In this document: positions 1 through 9,521 of the stretch, in pieces
Layout of the letters: every line of letters starts with the position of its first letter
How positions within the stretch are numbered: position 1 is the first letter of the stretch
NCBI GenBank assembly: GCA_945882095.1
Contig: CAMCWF010000003.1
Span: forward strand, 62,001-126,000
Direction of reading: 5' to 3'
Length of the DNA: 64,000 bases
Source: Chryseobacterium gleum
GTDB taxonomy: Bacteria; Bacteroidota; Bacteroidia; Flavobacteriales_D; Crocinitomicaceae
The notes under the pieces: model-generated
What the model saw: the letters and a program-made list of their open reading frames with translations, nothing else
The model's database searches: none
Told to the model about the DNA's origin: nothing
Translations under genes and position numbers: made by a program

Positions 1-275
1 GTATTTTTTATACTTCCGTAATCCTTTTCTTTGGGTTCATCATGTTTGTTTTTTCTCAATTTGGAGGAACAAAAGGATTGGGGCTGCTGGTTTCCATTAC
101 CATTCTCGTTGGGATGGTTACCAACTTAATCGTTTTGCCTGCTTTACTTCTTTCTTTACAAAAAAGGGTGATGTCTAAGTCTTTCGAGGAGCCTTTTTTC
201 GAGATTTTTGATGAAGAGACGGATTATGACACCGAAAAACTTCAAGTGGAAGTCATCAAAGCAATCGGGGAGTAA
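1..275 (+). CDS. MMPL/RND family exporter, C-terminal end (partial)
   Basis: Only the last 91 or so codons are present; the frame is open from base 3, so the gene begins outside the window. The visible part has two strongly hydrophobic segments, the second containing GLGLLVSITILVGMVTNL, followed by LPALLL and a short charged cytoplasmic tail rich in Glu and Asp. The pattern of a helix, a short FGGTKGLG loop, a second helix and then LPALL is typical of the end of MMPL-type RND transporters (HAE3-like, lipid or hydrophobe exporters of the inner membrane). Substrate cannot be inferred. It converges on the minus-strand protease gene, with only four bases between the two stops. Confidence 0.72.
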   Translation, partial: IFYTSVILFFGFIMFVFSQFGGTKGLGLLVSITILVGMVTNLIVLPALLLSLQKRVMSKSFEEPFFEIFDEETDYDTEKLQVEVIKAIGE

Positions 276-279
276 GCGG

Positions 280-1833
280 TTATCGAATTTTCAAGGCTTT
301 TTGTACTTCCTGGTCATATTCATTCGCAACCTCATAATACCCTTCTTCTTGAAACAATTGTCGGGCAATTTCTTCCTTGATACGGTGTTTTAAATGGGGC
401 GAGAATTTCAGCCACGCGGCTGCATCCATGTTCATTTGGTTGTTTTTCTTTGCATACGCCTGAAATTGCAACATCATTTGAGCATTAATCTCCAGCCTTT
501 TTAAATCACTTATTTTGTTCCATTTTTTACGGTTATTTTGTAGGTAATCAAACCCAAAGGAGCTGATGGCTTCATTTACATTATAGTTCTGGTAATAAAA
601 ATAATTAAAGGCGGTGTCCAAAGGGATAAAGACGTCAGGGGAAATTCCACCGCCGCCATAGACTGTTTTTCCTTTAACGGTTTTAAATCTTTGTTTCGGG
701 TCGTTTTTTTGCGTTTCCTCGTGAAAGAGGGCTCCTTTTTCATAGCGTTCTTCGTCCCTTAAATACGCTTGGTAATCTCCATTGTATTCACGTTGAATGC
801 AACGCCCACTTGGGGTGTAATACCTTGCGATTGTCATCCGGACACTGCTTCCGTCCGCAAGGATTTTATCTTGTTGTACCAATCCTTTACCATAAGATCT
901 CCTTCCGAGAATGGTTCCTCGGTCATTGTCTTGCAATGCACCTGCAAGAATTTCACTTGCAGAAGCGGAGCCTTGATCAATCAACACAACCAATTCCATA
1001 TTTTCAAGGATCCCAAAATCGGTGGATTTTATAACTTCTGTCCCCACATTTTTCCCCTTCGTTGTCAGGATGGTTTTTCCGGGTTTTATGAATTCATCTG
1101 CAATTTTAGTCGCACACTCGAGCACCCCTCCTGGGTTTCCCCTAAGGTCTAGGATAAGCTTAGTCATTCCTTGGCCAACGAGCTTTTGAGCAGCAATGTG
1201 AAACTCATCAGCGGTTGGAACAGAAAACTGCTCTATTTTAATAAATCCCGTATTTGGCTGTATCATATAAGCGGCTAAAATGGTCGCAACAGGAATTTGA
1301 TCACGGGTAATGGTTACTTCTTTTTTTGAATGGTTTCTGTACAAGGTGACCGAGACCTGGGTTCCCATTTCTCCCTTCAAATTTTTCATTATTTTTTCGT
1401 TGGTAACCGTTTTTCCAACAAATGACTTTCCGTTGATGGCAACAATTTTATCACCACTTAACACCCCCGAAGTCCGGGCAGGCGCATTGTCAATGACATG
1501 GGTTATGCATATGGTATCTCTAATGAGCTGAAAACGCACTCCTATCCCTCCAAAACTCCCATTAATGGATTCGTTTTCCTGCGCCAGGCTTTCGCGTGTA
1601 ATGTACCTTGAGTGGGGGTCTAATTGATGAAGCATTTCTTGAATCGACCCAATGAATACTTCCTCCTTGTTGATGGTATCAACGTAATTTTTGTCTAACA
1701 AGGAAAGTATTTCTTCAAGTTTTTGAGACCGACCTGCTGGAACATCGGGATGAAAGACATAGCCGCCAATCAATCCAAGAATAAAGACCAAAGAAACACC
1801 TATGGGAATTAAAAATTTGTTTTTTTCAGACAT
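280..1833 (-). CDS. C-terminal processing peptidase, S41 family
   Basis: A 517-residue periplasmic serine protease of the CtpA/Prc type, which trims or degrades envelope proteins from their C-termini. An N-terminal membrane anchor lies at about residues 8-27, a PDZ domain at about 95-165 and the S41 core at about 190-360. The catalytic residues are visible: Ser291 in GSASASEI, Lys316 in YGKG and Gln320 in GLVQ, at the spacing known for CtpB. The C-terminal 150 residues form a helical extension common in Bacteroidota homologues. The start overlaps the end of the dCMP deaminase gene by 8 bases, so the two are probably co-transcribed. Substrates are unknown. Confidence 0.93.
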   Translation of the reverse strand: MSEKNKFLIPIGVSLVFILGLIGGYVFHPDVPAGRSQKLEEILSLLDKNYVDTINKEEVFIGSIQEMLHQLDPHSRYITRESLAQENESINGSFGGIGVRFQLIRDTICITHVIDNAPARTSGVLSGDKIVAINGKSFVGKTVTNEKIMKNLKGEMGTQVSVTLYRNHSKKEVTITRDQIPVATILAAYMIQPNTGFIKIEQFSVPTADEFHIAAQKLVGQGMTKLILDLRGNPGGVLECATKIADEFIKPGKTILTTKGKNVGTEVIKSTDFGILENMELVVLIDQGSASASEILAGALQDNDRGTILGRRSYGKGLVQQDKILADGSSVRMTIARYYTPSGRCIQREYNGDYQAYLRDEERYEKGALFHEETQKNDPKQRFKTVKGKTVYGGGGISPDVFIPLDTAFNYFYYQNYNVNEAISSFGFDYLQNNRKKWNKISDLKRLEINAQMMLQFQAYAKKNNQMNMDAAAWLKFSPHLKHRIKEEIARQLFQEEGYYEVANEYDQEVQKALKIR

Positions 1834-2263
1834 CGTCTATGTTTTCTATTTGTTGAATAATGATTCCGGCACTTTTTAAAAAATCCACGCCGCTTTGGTC
1901 CTTATAATTTTCCTGAAAAACCAATCGTTTAATTCCCGATTGTAAAACGAGTTTACTGCAATCTTTACAAGGGGAATGGGTGAGATAAAGTGTGGCTCCC
2001 TCCATATTATTGGTTGACTTGGCAACTTTTAAGATTGCATTTGCCTCAGCATGAAGCACATACCACATCGTTTCCCCTTTTATATCCTCACATTGGTTTG
2101 GAAACCCTGTTGGCGTGCCATTGTATCCATCAGAAATAATCACCTTGTCTTTGACAATGATTGCCCCTACTTTTTTTCTGGCACAGTGGGATAACATGGC
2201 CCAACTTTTCGCCAATCGTAGGTAAGCCCTGTCATACCTGGCCTGTTTTTCTAAATCATACAT
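1826..2263 (-). CDS. dCMP deaminase family protein
   Basis: A 145-residue zinc deaminase of the ComEB/dCMP deaminase family, converting dCMP to dUMP as a source of dTMP. The zinc site is complete: HAEAN (His71, catalytic Glu73) and PCKDC (Cys99, Cys102). Length fits the family. The gene lies between an FAD oxidoreductase gene, 9 bases upstream, and the protease gene, which it overlaps by 8 bases. A TAAATTTG promoter-like box ends only four bases before the ATG, so it may also have its own, possibly leaderless, transcript. Free dCMP specificity rather than another cytidine derivative is inferred from the family. Confidence 0.9.
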   Translation of the reverse strand: MYDLEKQARYDRAYLRLAKSWAMLSHCARKKVGAIIVKDKVIISDGYNGTPTGFPNQCEDIKGETMWYVLHAEANAILKVAKSTNNMEGATLYLTHSPCKDCSKLVLQSGIKRLVFQENYKDQSGVDFLKSAGIIIQQIENIDDV

Positions 2264-2267
2264 GGTA

Positions 2268-2275
2268 CAAATTTA
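2268..2275 (-). promoter_or_regulatory. TAnnTTTG -7 box before dCMP deaminase
   Basis: On the minus strand the sequence reads TAAATTTG, then TACC, then the ATG. This matches the Bacteroidota -7 consensus TAnnTTTG in every fixed position. No TTTG -33 element sits at the expected 19-base spacing. Initiation four to six bases beyond the box would give a leaderless mRNA. The box also covers the stop codon region of the upstream gene, so it could be coincidental. Confidence 0.35.
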
Positions 2276-3316
2276 ATTCGAAAAACGATATAGGTCCAGT
2301 TCCTTGGGTAATTGGGTGTCATTTAAGATAAGATCGGCCATTAGCAACGATACATTGGGCGCTATTAAATAGCCCCTAGCACCCAGGCCATTGTATAAAT
2401 AAAGTTTCTTGTAGTCCTTATGCTGTCCCATCAGCGGTTTTCGGTCGGGTGTTGTGGGACGTATCCCCGCGGCCTGGTCCACTACAATGACCTCGTCATC
2501 GGTTATGTTTTTAAATCTTTCCAAGAGGTTAATTCTTGCGTTTTCTGTGATGTTCAGGCTGTCATTCTTCCATTCATAGGTAGCGCCCACACGAAAATGT
2601 TTCTCCCCAATGGGTAATACAAAACACTTTTGATGCAGTGAATGGTCCTCCGTTCCCTTTTCCCATTTCACGGTCAGTGTTTGACCTTTTGTTGTATCAA
2701 CGGGCACATCGCGGAAATAAGGTTGTTCCTTGTTTTTGTAACCTGTACAAAAAACTATGGCGTCGTAGGATTTTTCATGATAGGTTCCGGTTTCAGGGGA
2801 AAACAATTCATCGCAAAAGGGCGCAGAAATGAGCGCATCGGTTTCTTGAAAAAACCGTTGGTTTTCGAGTACAAAAGTCTTTGCTTCTATCCAAAATCCA
2901 CGCAAACGACCCGCTCCAAAAGGAGGGTGGTTTTTATCTGCCTCTGTTTGCTGAAGGAAAAAATCTCGAAAAGGCACTTGGGTAGATTTGGACTGCCAAT
3001 TGCTTGCTTCTTCAGCGGTAGTGAATAACCTACGAATGACAAGCTCATTTAGAAACCGAACCGAAAGCGCTGATTCGAGTCCCTTGTAGAAATCGTGGGC
3101 ATAATCAAAATACTGATCTGCGTTCCAAGAGAAGAGGGTTCTTCGAAAAGACATCGGATTCACCATTCCCGCGGCGACCATGGACGAAGCGTTTTTTTGG
3201 TCGTCGATTAAAGTGCAAATGCCACCTTTGCGTTTAAGTTGATGGGCCAAGGTAAGCCCTGCTATGCCAGCACCTACAATCAATATTTTTTTTGGGGAAA
3301 CGTGTTCTTTGTTCAT
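2273..3316 (-). CDS. FAD-dependent oxidoreductase, DAO family
   Basis: A 347-residue flavoprotein of the D-amino-acid oxidase/glycine oxidase fold. The N-terminus has the dinucleotide-binding GAGIAGL motif (Gly15, Gly17, Gly20), followed by an acidic residue in the LIDD strand that would bind the FAD ribose. A second family signature is AAGIRPTTPDRKPLMG near the C-terminus, where the flavin is contacted, followed by NGLGARGY. Homologues oxidise secondary or primary amines; MnmC C-terminal domains and ThiO are relatives, but nothing here decides the substrate. Its ATG overlaps the stop of the comF-like gene by one base (TAATG), indicating translational coupling. Confidence 0.82.
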   Translation of the reverse strand: MNKEHVSPKKILIVGAGIAGLTLAHQLKRKGGICTLIDDQKNASSMVAAGMVNPMSFRRTLFSWNADQYFDYAHDFYKGLESALSVRFLNELVIRRLFTTAEEASNWQSKSTQVPFRDFFLQQTEADKNHPPFGAGRLRGFWIEAKTFVLENQRFFQETDALISAPFCDELFSPETGTYHEKSYDAIVFCTGYKNKEQPYFRDVPVDTTKGQTLTVKWEKGTEDHSLHQKCFVLPIGEKHFRVGATYEWKNDSLNITENARINLLERFKNITDDEVIVVDQAAGIRPTTPDRKPLMGQHKDYKKLYLYNGLGARGYLIAPNVSLLMADLILNDTQLPKELDLYRFSN

Positions 3317-4092
3317 TAAGCAGTGTATCCGAGGGCAAATATAGTAATTCGGACTTCGGGGTGTACCTCTTTAATGCGGGAAACGATGGCTTCTAAGGTG
3401 GCTCCTGTGGTTATGACGTCATCAACTAAGCCAATGTGGTGGTATTTGCGAAGGTGGTTGGCGTTTACCTGAAAGACATTCTTGACAGCCTCCCGACGAT
3501 TCAAACTGTTCTTTTTTGTCTGGCTTTCTGTGTGCTTTGTTCGGATAATACAGTTTAAGTCTACCGGAACCCCCCATGCTTTTTTCATTCCAGCGGCAAT
3601 GCACTCGCTTTGATTATACCCCCTCTTAAACTTTTTCCTTGGGTGAATGGGAACAGGCATTAGACATTCTATCTCTTTTGAATGATGGGCAAATTTAACC
3701 GCCATCTCAAATCCGTACACGTGCCCGATGGCTTGATTGTGTTTGTATTTTAGGTTATGTAAAATGGATTGACTGACGTTGTCAACCGAATAATAAAACA
3801 AAGCAAAGGCTCGAATCTTTCGATCGAAAGTAGGGTTGAATTTGTCATCTAATTCACTGTTCATTGGGAAGTTTTCATAATGGGTATATTTTATGTCTGC
3901 TTCACAAAATCCGCATGTAAACAATTCACTTTCGATTAGCTCGAGGTCACAGTGCACGCAACGTGATGGATATACCCAATGATAAAATGATTTTTTTATT
4001 TGACGCCACAATCTTGACCTCGACAAATAAAGGTTGAGGGAGGTATTAAACACTTGCTTGTTAAAAAGGAATTGACTTTTAAAAAATTGCAT
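3316..4092 (-). CDS. comF: ComF family phosphoribosyltransferase-like protein
   Basis: A ComF/GntX-type protein, needed for DNA uptake in transformable bacteria, though many non-competent Bacteroidota also carry it. Numbered from the longest frame (start 4167, 283 residues), a zinc-binding motif Cys70-x2-Cys73 and Cys85-x2-Cys88 precedes a type I phosphoribosyltransferase domain with the PRPP loop VDDVITTGAT at 248-257. The start is placed at the third in-frame ATG (4092) because family members begin shortly before the zinc motif and the first 25 codons look like untranslated leader. The start at 4167 cannot be excluded. It heads the minus-strand group leading into the FAD oxidoreductase. Confidence 0.82.
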   Translation of the reverse strand: MQFFKSQFLFNKQVFNTSLNLYLSRSRLWRQIKKSFYHWVYPSRCVHCDLELIESELFTCGFCEADIKYTHYENFPMNSELDDKFNPTFDRKIRAFALFYYSVDNVSQSILHNLKYKHNQAIGHVYGFEMAVKFAHHSKEIECLMPVPIHPRKKFKRGYNQSECIAAGMKKAWGVPVDLNCIIRTKHTESQTKKNSLNRREAVKNVFQVNANHLRKYHHIGLVDDVITTGATLEAIVSRIKEVHPEVRITIFALGYTA

Positions 4093-4167
4093 AGTGCGTT
4101 TCGATGTACCTTTATTCCGTAACATTTGTTTATTACTCAAATCTTTGAAAATCAAGCGGGTAAACAA

Positions 4168-4465
4168 ATTGTTACTGTTATATTAATAACTTTTAAACGG
4201 TGTTGATAATTAGTACATACCAACGCTGACATGGGGTAGAGATTGTGGATGTTGAAAACGGTTGTTTATTGTTAATTTCTTTAATTGTGTAGGATGCTTT
4301 TTTTTGACAAAATTTGTAGGCCTTTTTACACTGAAAAAGCAGCACGTGAAACACGAAAGTTGCTCCCATTAAGGAAAGGAAACATTGTTTTTTTAAAGAA
4401 AATGAATACGTTATGTAAAACATAGCGCAAGCATTTTTTACGGATAGAATTTAAAACTAAATCAT
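4168..4465. promoter_or_regulatory. Divergent control region between comF and nrdBA
   Basis: About 300 bases between divergently transcribed genes, with no convincing gene. It holds a TGTTGATAA element at 4201-4209, one mismatch from the reverse complement of the DnaA box TTATCCACA, and TGTGGATGT at 4244-4252, two mismatches from it. A 15-base stretch starting at 4202 recurs in the gap at 58.9 kb. No clear TAnnTTTG promoter box was found for nrdB. A role for DnaA in controlling nrd genes is known in E. coli; here it is only inferred. Confidence 0.4.
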
Positions 4466-5443
4466 ATGAGCAAGCAAATTGAACCTATTTTAAATCCAAA
4501 CAAAAACAGATTTGTATTATTTCCGATTCAACATGACGACATTTGGTCATTCTACAAGAAAGCAGAGGCCAGTTTTTGGACGGCGGAAGAAATTGATTTG
4601 TCGGCAGATCAAATTGATTGGGAAAGCAAATTAAACAATGATGAGCGTCATTTTGTGAAACACGTTTTGGCGTTTTTTGCCGCTTCCGATGGCATTGTAA
4701 ATGAAAACCTTGCGGAGAATTTCCTATCAGAAGTACAGTATACGGAAGCAAAGTTCTTTTATGGTTTTCAAATTGCAATGGAGAACGTTCACTCCGAGAC
4801 CTATTCCCTGCTTATTGATACGTATATTAAGGACACGGCGGATAAAAACAATCTTTTCAATGCGATTGACACGATGGATTGTGTGCGTAAAAAAGCAGAC
4901 TGGGCGTTGCGATGGATTGAGAATGGGTCTTTTGCCGAGCGCTTAGTTGCTTTTGCAGCGGTAGAGGGAATCTTCTTTTCAGGCTCTTTTTGCTCGATTT
5001 TCTGGTTAAAGAAAAGAGGTCTCATGCCTGGGCTGGCTTTTTCAAATGAATTGATTTCTCGAGACGAAGGCTTGCATTGCGATTTTGCTTGTTTGTTGTA
5101 TACCCAACATTTGATAAACAAACTTTCTAAAGAACAGGTTCAAAATATTATTATGGACGCTGTAGAGATCGAAAAGGAATTTATTTTAGATGCATTGCCC
5201 GTTAAATTGATTGGGATGAACAGCGATCTTATGGCACAATACATAGAGTTTGTTGCAGACCGATTGTTACTTGAGCTAGGGAACGAACGCGTGTATAACG
5301 CTTCCAATCCATTTGAGTTTATGGAAATGATTTCCATTCAAGGAAAAGCAAATTTCTTTGAAAGGAGGGTCGGTGAATATCAAAAAGCGGGGGTGCTTTC
5401 AAGCAAGGAAGACCAAGCGTTTAGTTTAGATGAGGAGTTTTAA
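4466..5443 (+). CDS. nrdB: Ribonucleotide reductase class Ia, beta subunit
   Basis: The 325-residue small subunit houses the di-iron centre and tyrosyl radical that drive reduction of ribonucleoside diphosphates. All ligands are visible and align with mouse R2: Asp75, Glu106 and His109 on one side, Glu167, Glu201 and His204 on the other, with the radical tyrosine Tyr113 in MENVHSETY. The C-terminus FSLDEEF matches the tail by which R2 docks to R1. Sequence is closer to eukaryotic R2 than to E. coli NrdB, as usual in Bacteroidota. The gene is 23 bases upstream of nrdA and is clearly in the same operon. Confidence 0.97.
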   Translation: MSKQIEPILNPNKNRFVLFPIQHDDIWSFYKKAEASFWTAEEIDLSADQIDWESKLNNDERHFVKHVLAFFAASDGIVNENLAENFLSEVQYTEAKFFYGFQIAMENVHSETYSLLIDTYIKDTADKNNLFNAIDTMDCVRKKADWALRWIENGSFAERLVAFAAVEGIFFSGSFCSIFWLKKRGLMPGLAFSNELISRDEGLHCDFACLLYTQHLINKLSKEQVQNIIMDAVEIEKEFILDALPVKLIGMNSDLMAQYIEFVADRLLLELGNERVYNASNPFEFMEMISIQGKANFFERRVGEYQKAGVLSSKEDQAFSLDEEF

Positions 5444-5466
5444 GAATTTTTAATATAGGAGTAAAT

Positions 5467-7827
5467 ATGTACGTTGTAAAAAGAGATGGAAGAAAAGAAG
5501 CGGTAAAATTTGATAAAATCACCGCTAGGATTATTAAAATGTGTTATGGTTTAGACCCTTTGGTTTCTCCAGAAGCGGTAGCGATGAAGGTAATTGAAGG
5601 AATTTATGATGGTGTCTCTACTACGGATTTAGACAATTTGGCGGCTGAGGTAGCGGCAGGAAAAACGATTGAGCACCCAGACTATGCCTTGCTTGCTTCC
5701 CGCATCGCTGTTTCTAACCTTCATAAAGAAACCAAAAAGCTGTTTTCTGATGTGATGGCTGATCTTTACCATTACATTGACCCAAAGACAGGACAGCCAG
5801 CCTCTTTATTGGCGGATGATGTATACCAGATCATACAAGAGAACAAAGAATTGTTGGATTCAAGTATCATTTATGATCGAGATTTTAGGTATGATTATTT
5901 TGGATTTAAAACCCTAACCCGTTCTTACCTGATGAAGCTTGAAAACAACATCGCAGAACGACCACAACACATGCTTATGCGTGTCTCTTTGGGTATCCAT
6001 AAAACCGATGTTAAATCTGCCATTGAGACCTATAACCTAATGTCTGAAGGATGGTTTACCCACGCAACCCCTACGCTATTCAATGCAGGAACGCCAAAAC
6101 CACAAATGTCTTCCTGTTTCTTGCTAACCATGAAAGAGGACAGCATTTCAGGCATTTATGATACGCTGAAATCTTGCTCACAAATTTCTCAGTCCGCAGG
6201 AGGAATAGGCTTGTCTATTCATAACATCCGAGCAACAGGAACTTACATTAAAGGAACGAATGGAACTTCCAATGGCATCGTTCCAATGCTCCGTGTATTC
6301 AATGATACCGCAAGGTACGTTGACCAAGGAGGAGGAAAAAGAAAAGGGTCGTTTGCCATCTATATTGAGCCATGGCATGCAGACGTATTCGACTTTCTTG
6401 ACCTAAAGAAAAACCACGGAAAGGAAGAACAAAGAGCGCGTGATCTTTTCTACGCACTTTGGATACCAGACTTGTTCATGAAAAGGGTAGAAGAAAATGG
6501 TTTGTGGACCCTCATGTGCCCACACGAATGTCCTGGATTGGCTGATACACATAGTGAAGCTTTTGAAGCCCTATATACAAAATACGAATCGGAAGGAAAA
6601 GGACGTAAAACCATTAAAGCGCAAGACCTTTGGTTTAAAATTATGGAGTCGCAAATTGAAACAGGCACCCCGTATATGTTATACAAAGATGCTGCAAACT
6701 CAAAATCAAACCAAAAGAACCTTGGAACCATCAAGTCATCGAACTTGTGTACAGAAATCATTGAATATACAGCACCTGATGAAGTTGCTGTTTGTAACTT
6801 GGCTTCTTTGGCTTTGCCAAAATATGTAACGGATAAAGGTACTTTTGACCACGATAAATTGTTTGAAGTCACGTATCAAGCAACGTTGAACCTAAATAAA
6901 ATCATTGACGAAAACTACTACCCTGTTGAAGAAGCGAAAAACTCGAACCTTCGTCACAGACCGATTGGACTGGGTGTACAAGGGTTGGCAGACGCCTACA
7001 TTTTGATGGGATATCCATTTGAATCCAAAGAAGCGGCAACCTTAAACCAAGAGATTTTCGAAACCATTTACTTCGCTTCGATGACCGCATCCAAAGACTT
7101 GTCCAAAACGCTTGGCGCCTACACAACGTTCAAAGGCTCTCCAGTTTCAAAAGGAATTTTCCAATTTGACATGTGGGGGGTTACGCCATCCAAACGTTGG
7201 GATTGGAGCGAACTTAAATCTGAAGTTAAGAAACACGGAGTGAGGAACAGTTTATTGTTGGCCCCTATGCCAACGGCTTCCACCGCACAAATTTTAGGTA
7301 ACAACGAGTGTTTTGAACCCTACACATCTAACATTTATACCCGCCGGGTACTTTCAGGTGAATTCATCATTGTAAATAAACACTTACTAAAAGATTTAGT
7401 TAAAGAAGGCTTATGGAACATGGGGATGCGTCAAAAAATCATGTCCGCCAATGGTTCCGTTCAACAAATACCTGAAATACCAAAAAGACTAAAAGAACTT
7501 TATAAAACTGCGTGGGAAATTCCACAACGTGCAATCATTGACCAAGCCGCAGATCGTGGGGCATTTATCTGCCAAAGCCAATCGCTTAACATTTTCTTGG
7601 AAAACGCAAATTTTGCCAAACTTACTTCCATGCACTTTTATGGCTGGAAGAAAGGTTTAAAAACAGGCATGTATTACCTAAGAACAAAAGCAGCTACGGA
7701 TGCCATCAAATTTACCTTAGACAAGTCAATTGTAGATGAAAAGCCTGAAGACTTAACCGCTACACGTCAGGCTGAAATCGCTTGTTCTTTGGACAACCCA
7801 GATGCGTGCGAAAGCTGCTCAGGATAG
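5467..7827 (+). CDS. nrdA: Ribonucleotide reductase class Ia, alpha subunit
   Basis: The 786-residue catalytic subunit reduces NDPs to dNDPs. An ATP-cone for allosteric activity control occupies about residues 1-90 (VVKRDGRKE onward). Catalytic residues are present: Cys217 in MSSCF, Cys428 and Glu430 in NLCTEI, and Cys443 in VAVCNL. The end of the chain is CESCSG, the redox-active cysteine pair that shuttles electrons from thioredoxin or glutaredoxin. The PMPTAST loop is also present. A rho-independent terminator begins about 20 bases after the stop and closes the nrdBA operon. Confidence 0.97.
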   Translation: MYVVKRDGRKEAVKFDKITARIIKMCYGLDPLVSPEAVAMKVIEGIYDGVSTTDLDNLAAEVAAGKTIEHPDYALLASRIAVSNLHKETKKLFSDVMADLYHYIDPKTGQPASLLADDVYQIIQENKELLDSSIIYDRDFRYDYFGFKTLTRSYLMKLENNIAERPQHMLMRVSLGIHKTDVKSAIETYNLMSEGWFTHATPTLFNAGTPKPQMSSCFLLTMKEDSISGIYDTLKSCSQISQSAGGIGLSIHNIRATGTYIKGTNGTSNGIVPMLRVFNDTARYVDQGGGKRKGSFAIYIEPWHADVFDFLDLKKNHGKEEQRARDLFYALWIPDLFMKRVEENGLWTLMCPHECPGLADTHSEAFEALYTKYESEGKGRKTIKAQDLWFKIMESQIETGTPYMLYKDAANSKSNQKNLGTIKSSNLCTEIIEYTAPDEVAVCNLASLALPKYVTDKGTFDHDKLFEVTYQATLNLNKIIDENYYPVEEAKNSNLRHRPIGLGVQGLADAYILMGYPFESKEAATLNQEIFETIYFASMTASKDLSKTLGAYTTFKGSPVSKGIFQFDMWGVTPSKRWDWSELKSEVKKHGVRNSLLLAPMPTASTAQILGNNECFEPYTSNIYTRRVLSGEFIIVNKHLLKDLVKEGLWNMGMRQKIMSANGSVQQIPEIPKRLKELYKTAWEIPQRAIIDQAADRGAFICQSQSLNIFLENANFAKLTSMHFYGWKKGLKTGMYYLRTKAATDAIKFTLDKSIVDEKPEDLTATRQAEIACSLDNPDACESCSG

Positions 7828-7847
7828 TCTTGTCCTCCAAAAACTCG

Positions 7848-7877
7848 AAAAGTCGGCCAAAAAGCCGGCTTTTTTTT
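7848..7877 (+). terminator. Rho-independent terminator of nrdBA
   Basis: AAAAGTCGGC and GCCGGCTTTT form a 10-base stem with one T-G wobble around the loop CAAAAA, followed by an uninterrupted run of eight T. It lies just after nrdA and before the purH promoter box. Confidence 0.85.
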
Positions 7878-7900
7878 GTAGTAAAACGCAACTAAAACTT

Positions 7901-7908
7901 TACCTTTG
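7901..7908 (+). promoter_or_regulatory. TAnnTTTG -7 box before purH
   Basis: TACCTTTG matches the Bacteroidota -7 consensus exactly and lies 34 bases before the purH ATG. The nearest upstream TTTG is at 7875-7878, a spacing of 22 rather than the usual 19-20, and overlaps the terminator T-run. Confidence 0.5.
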
Positions 7909-7942
7909 TGGCTTGCTTTTTTAAGCCATTTATTCTTTTTAC

Positions 7943-9463
7943 ATGAAAAAAATTCATTCCGCACTCTTATCCGTTTATAACAAAGATGGCTTGGCAGATC
8001 TTGCGCAAGCCCTCATAAACAAAGGGGTTGTAATCTATTCTACAGGGGGAACCTTGTCACATCTTAAAGAAATTGGCATACCCGCTATACCGGTTGAGGA
8101 AATTACGCAATTTCCTGAAATTTTGGGCGGACGTGTCAAAACACTACACCCTGTAATTTTTGGTGGTATTTTGTTTCAACGTGACCTACCCACTGACACT
8201 GAAACGGTTAAACAACACAACATACCTCCCATAGATCTTGTGGTTGTGGATCTCTACCCTTTTGAGGAAACCGTTAAACAAACCCAGGACGCTAAAGAAA
8301 TCATCGAAAAGATAGACATCGGAGGCATTTCCTTAATTCGTGCAGCCGCCAAAAACCATAACGATGTTGCCGTGCTTTCTTCAAAGAGCCAATACAGCTC
8401 GTTCTTGGAGAACTTTGGTAACCAAGAAGGGGCCTTGAACACAGACCAAAGAAAGCAACTTGCTGCCGCAGCTTTTTCCGTTTCCTCTGGTTATGATTCC
8501 GCCATTCAGAATTACCTTCACACGGGTGAAATTTCCTCTCTTAGCATTCACAACGCTAACAAACACACCTTAAGATACGGAGAAAACCCCCATCAACAAG
8601 GCTTCTTTTTTGGAGATTTAGAAGGTTTTTTTGACAAACTGTCTGGAAAGGAATTGTCATACAATAATTTATTGGATGTAGATTCGGCAGTTCATTTAAT
8701 GAGTGACTTCAATAAATCTAAATGTACCTTCGCGATTTTAAAACACAACAATGCCTGTGGGATTGCCATTGCGGATTCTGTTGCAAAGGCTTATTCTTTG
8801 GCCCTTGCGGCCGATCCTGTAAGCGCTTTTGGAGGCGTCTTGATTGCCAATGCCAACATTGATTTAGAAACGGCTACCTTGTTGAACGATTTGTTTTTTG
8901 AAATACTCATTGCACCCAAATTCGATTCCGCAGCCATTGAATTATTAACCCAAAAGAAGAACCGCATCCTTCTTAAACAATTGACCTTTTCATTTCCAAA
9001 CAAAAAAATCAGAAGTGCCCTAAATGGCTTTTTGTTGCAAGACAGCGATGAAAAATCCGTAGGGGTAAATGACATTACTGTAAAAACAAGTTCGGCGCCA
9101 AACCCAGTAGAGTTGGAGGATTTAATTTTCGCAAATAAAGTGGTGAAACATACAAAATCCAATGGCATTGCCCTCGTGAAGAACAACCAATTGCTTGCCT
9201 GCGGAACGGGACAAACCTCTCGGGTTGATGCGCTGCAACAAGCCATTCATAAAGCGAAATCATTCGGATTCAATTTAGCTGGAGCCGTCATGGCAAGCGA
9301 TGCATTCTTTCCTTTTCCTGATTGTGCTGAAATTGCACATCAAGCGGGAATCACCGCCATTATACAGCCTGGAGGCTCCATTAAGGACCAACTTTCTATT
9401 GATTACTGCGACGCACATGACTTAAAGATGGTTTTTTCGGGATTTCGACATTTTAAACATTAA
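7943..9463 (+). CDS. purH: Bifunctional AICAR formyltransferase / IMP cyclohydrolase
   Basis: A 506-residue enzyme for the last two steps of de novo IMP synthesis. The N-terminal MGS-like IMP cyclohydrolase domain is marked by YSTGGT and GGRVKTLHP. The C-terminal formyltransferase domain carries RYGENPHQ and KHNNACG, with Lys267-His268 matching the catalytic pair. Length is slightly below the roughly 510-530 usual for the family but no domain is missing. It follows the nrdBA terminator and has its own promoter box, and is 58 bases upstream of mreB, so some read-through into the cell-shape genes is possible. Confidence 0.96.
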   Translation: MKKIHSALLSVYNKDGLADLAQALINKGVVIYSTGGTLSHLKEIGIPAIPVEEITQFPEILGGRVKTLHPVIFGGILFQRDLPTDTETVKQHNIPPIDLVVVDLYPFEETVKQTQDAKEIIEKIDIGGISLIRAAAKNHNDVAVLSSKSQYSSFLENFGNQEGALNTDQRKQLAAAAFSVSSGYDSAIQNYLHTGEISSLSIHNANKHTLRYGENPHQQGFFFGDLEGFFDKLSGKELSYNNLLDVDSAVHLMSDFNKSKCTFAILKHNNACGIAIADSVAKAYSLALAADPVSAFGGVLIANANIDLETATLLNDLFFEILIAPKFDSAAIELLTQKKNRILLKQLTFSFPNKKIRSALNGFLLQDSDEKSVGVNDITVKTSSAPNPVELEDLIFANKVVKHTKSNGIALVKNNQLLACGTGQTSRVDALQQAIHKAKSFGFNLAGAVMASDAFFPFPDCAEIAHQAGITAIIQPGGSIKDQLSIDYCDAHDLKMVFSGFRHFKH

Positions 9464-9521
9464 TTTTGAAAGTTTTTACATACCTTCGGAATTCATTACG
9501 CTTTTTTAATCACCTTTAAGA

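Noticed and set aside
4193-4423. 76-codon minus-strand frame in the comF-nrdB gap
   Set aside because: Low-complexity AT-driven composition, no recognisable domain, and it covers the shared control region including the DnaA-box-like elements.
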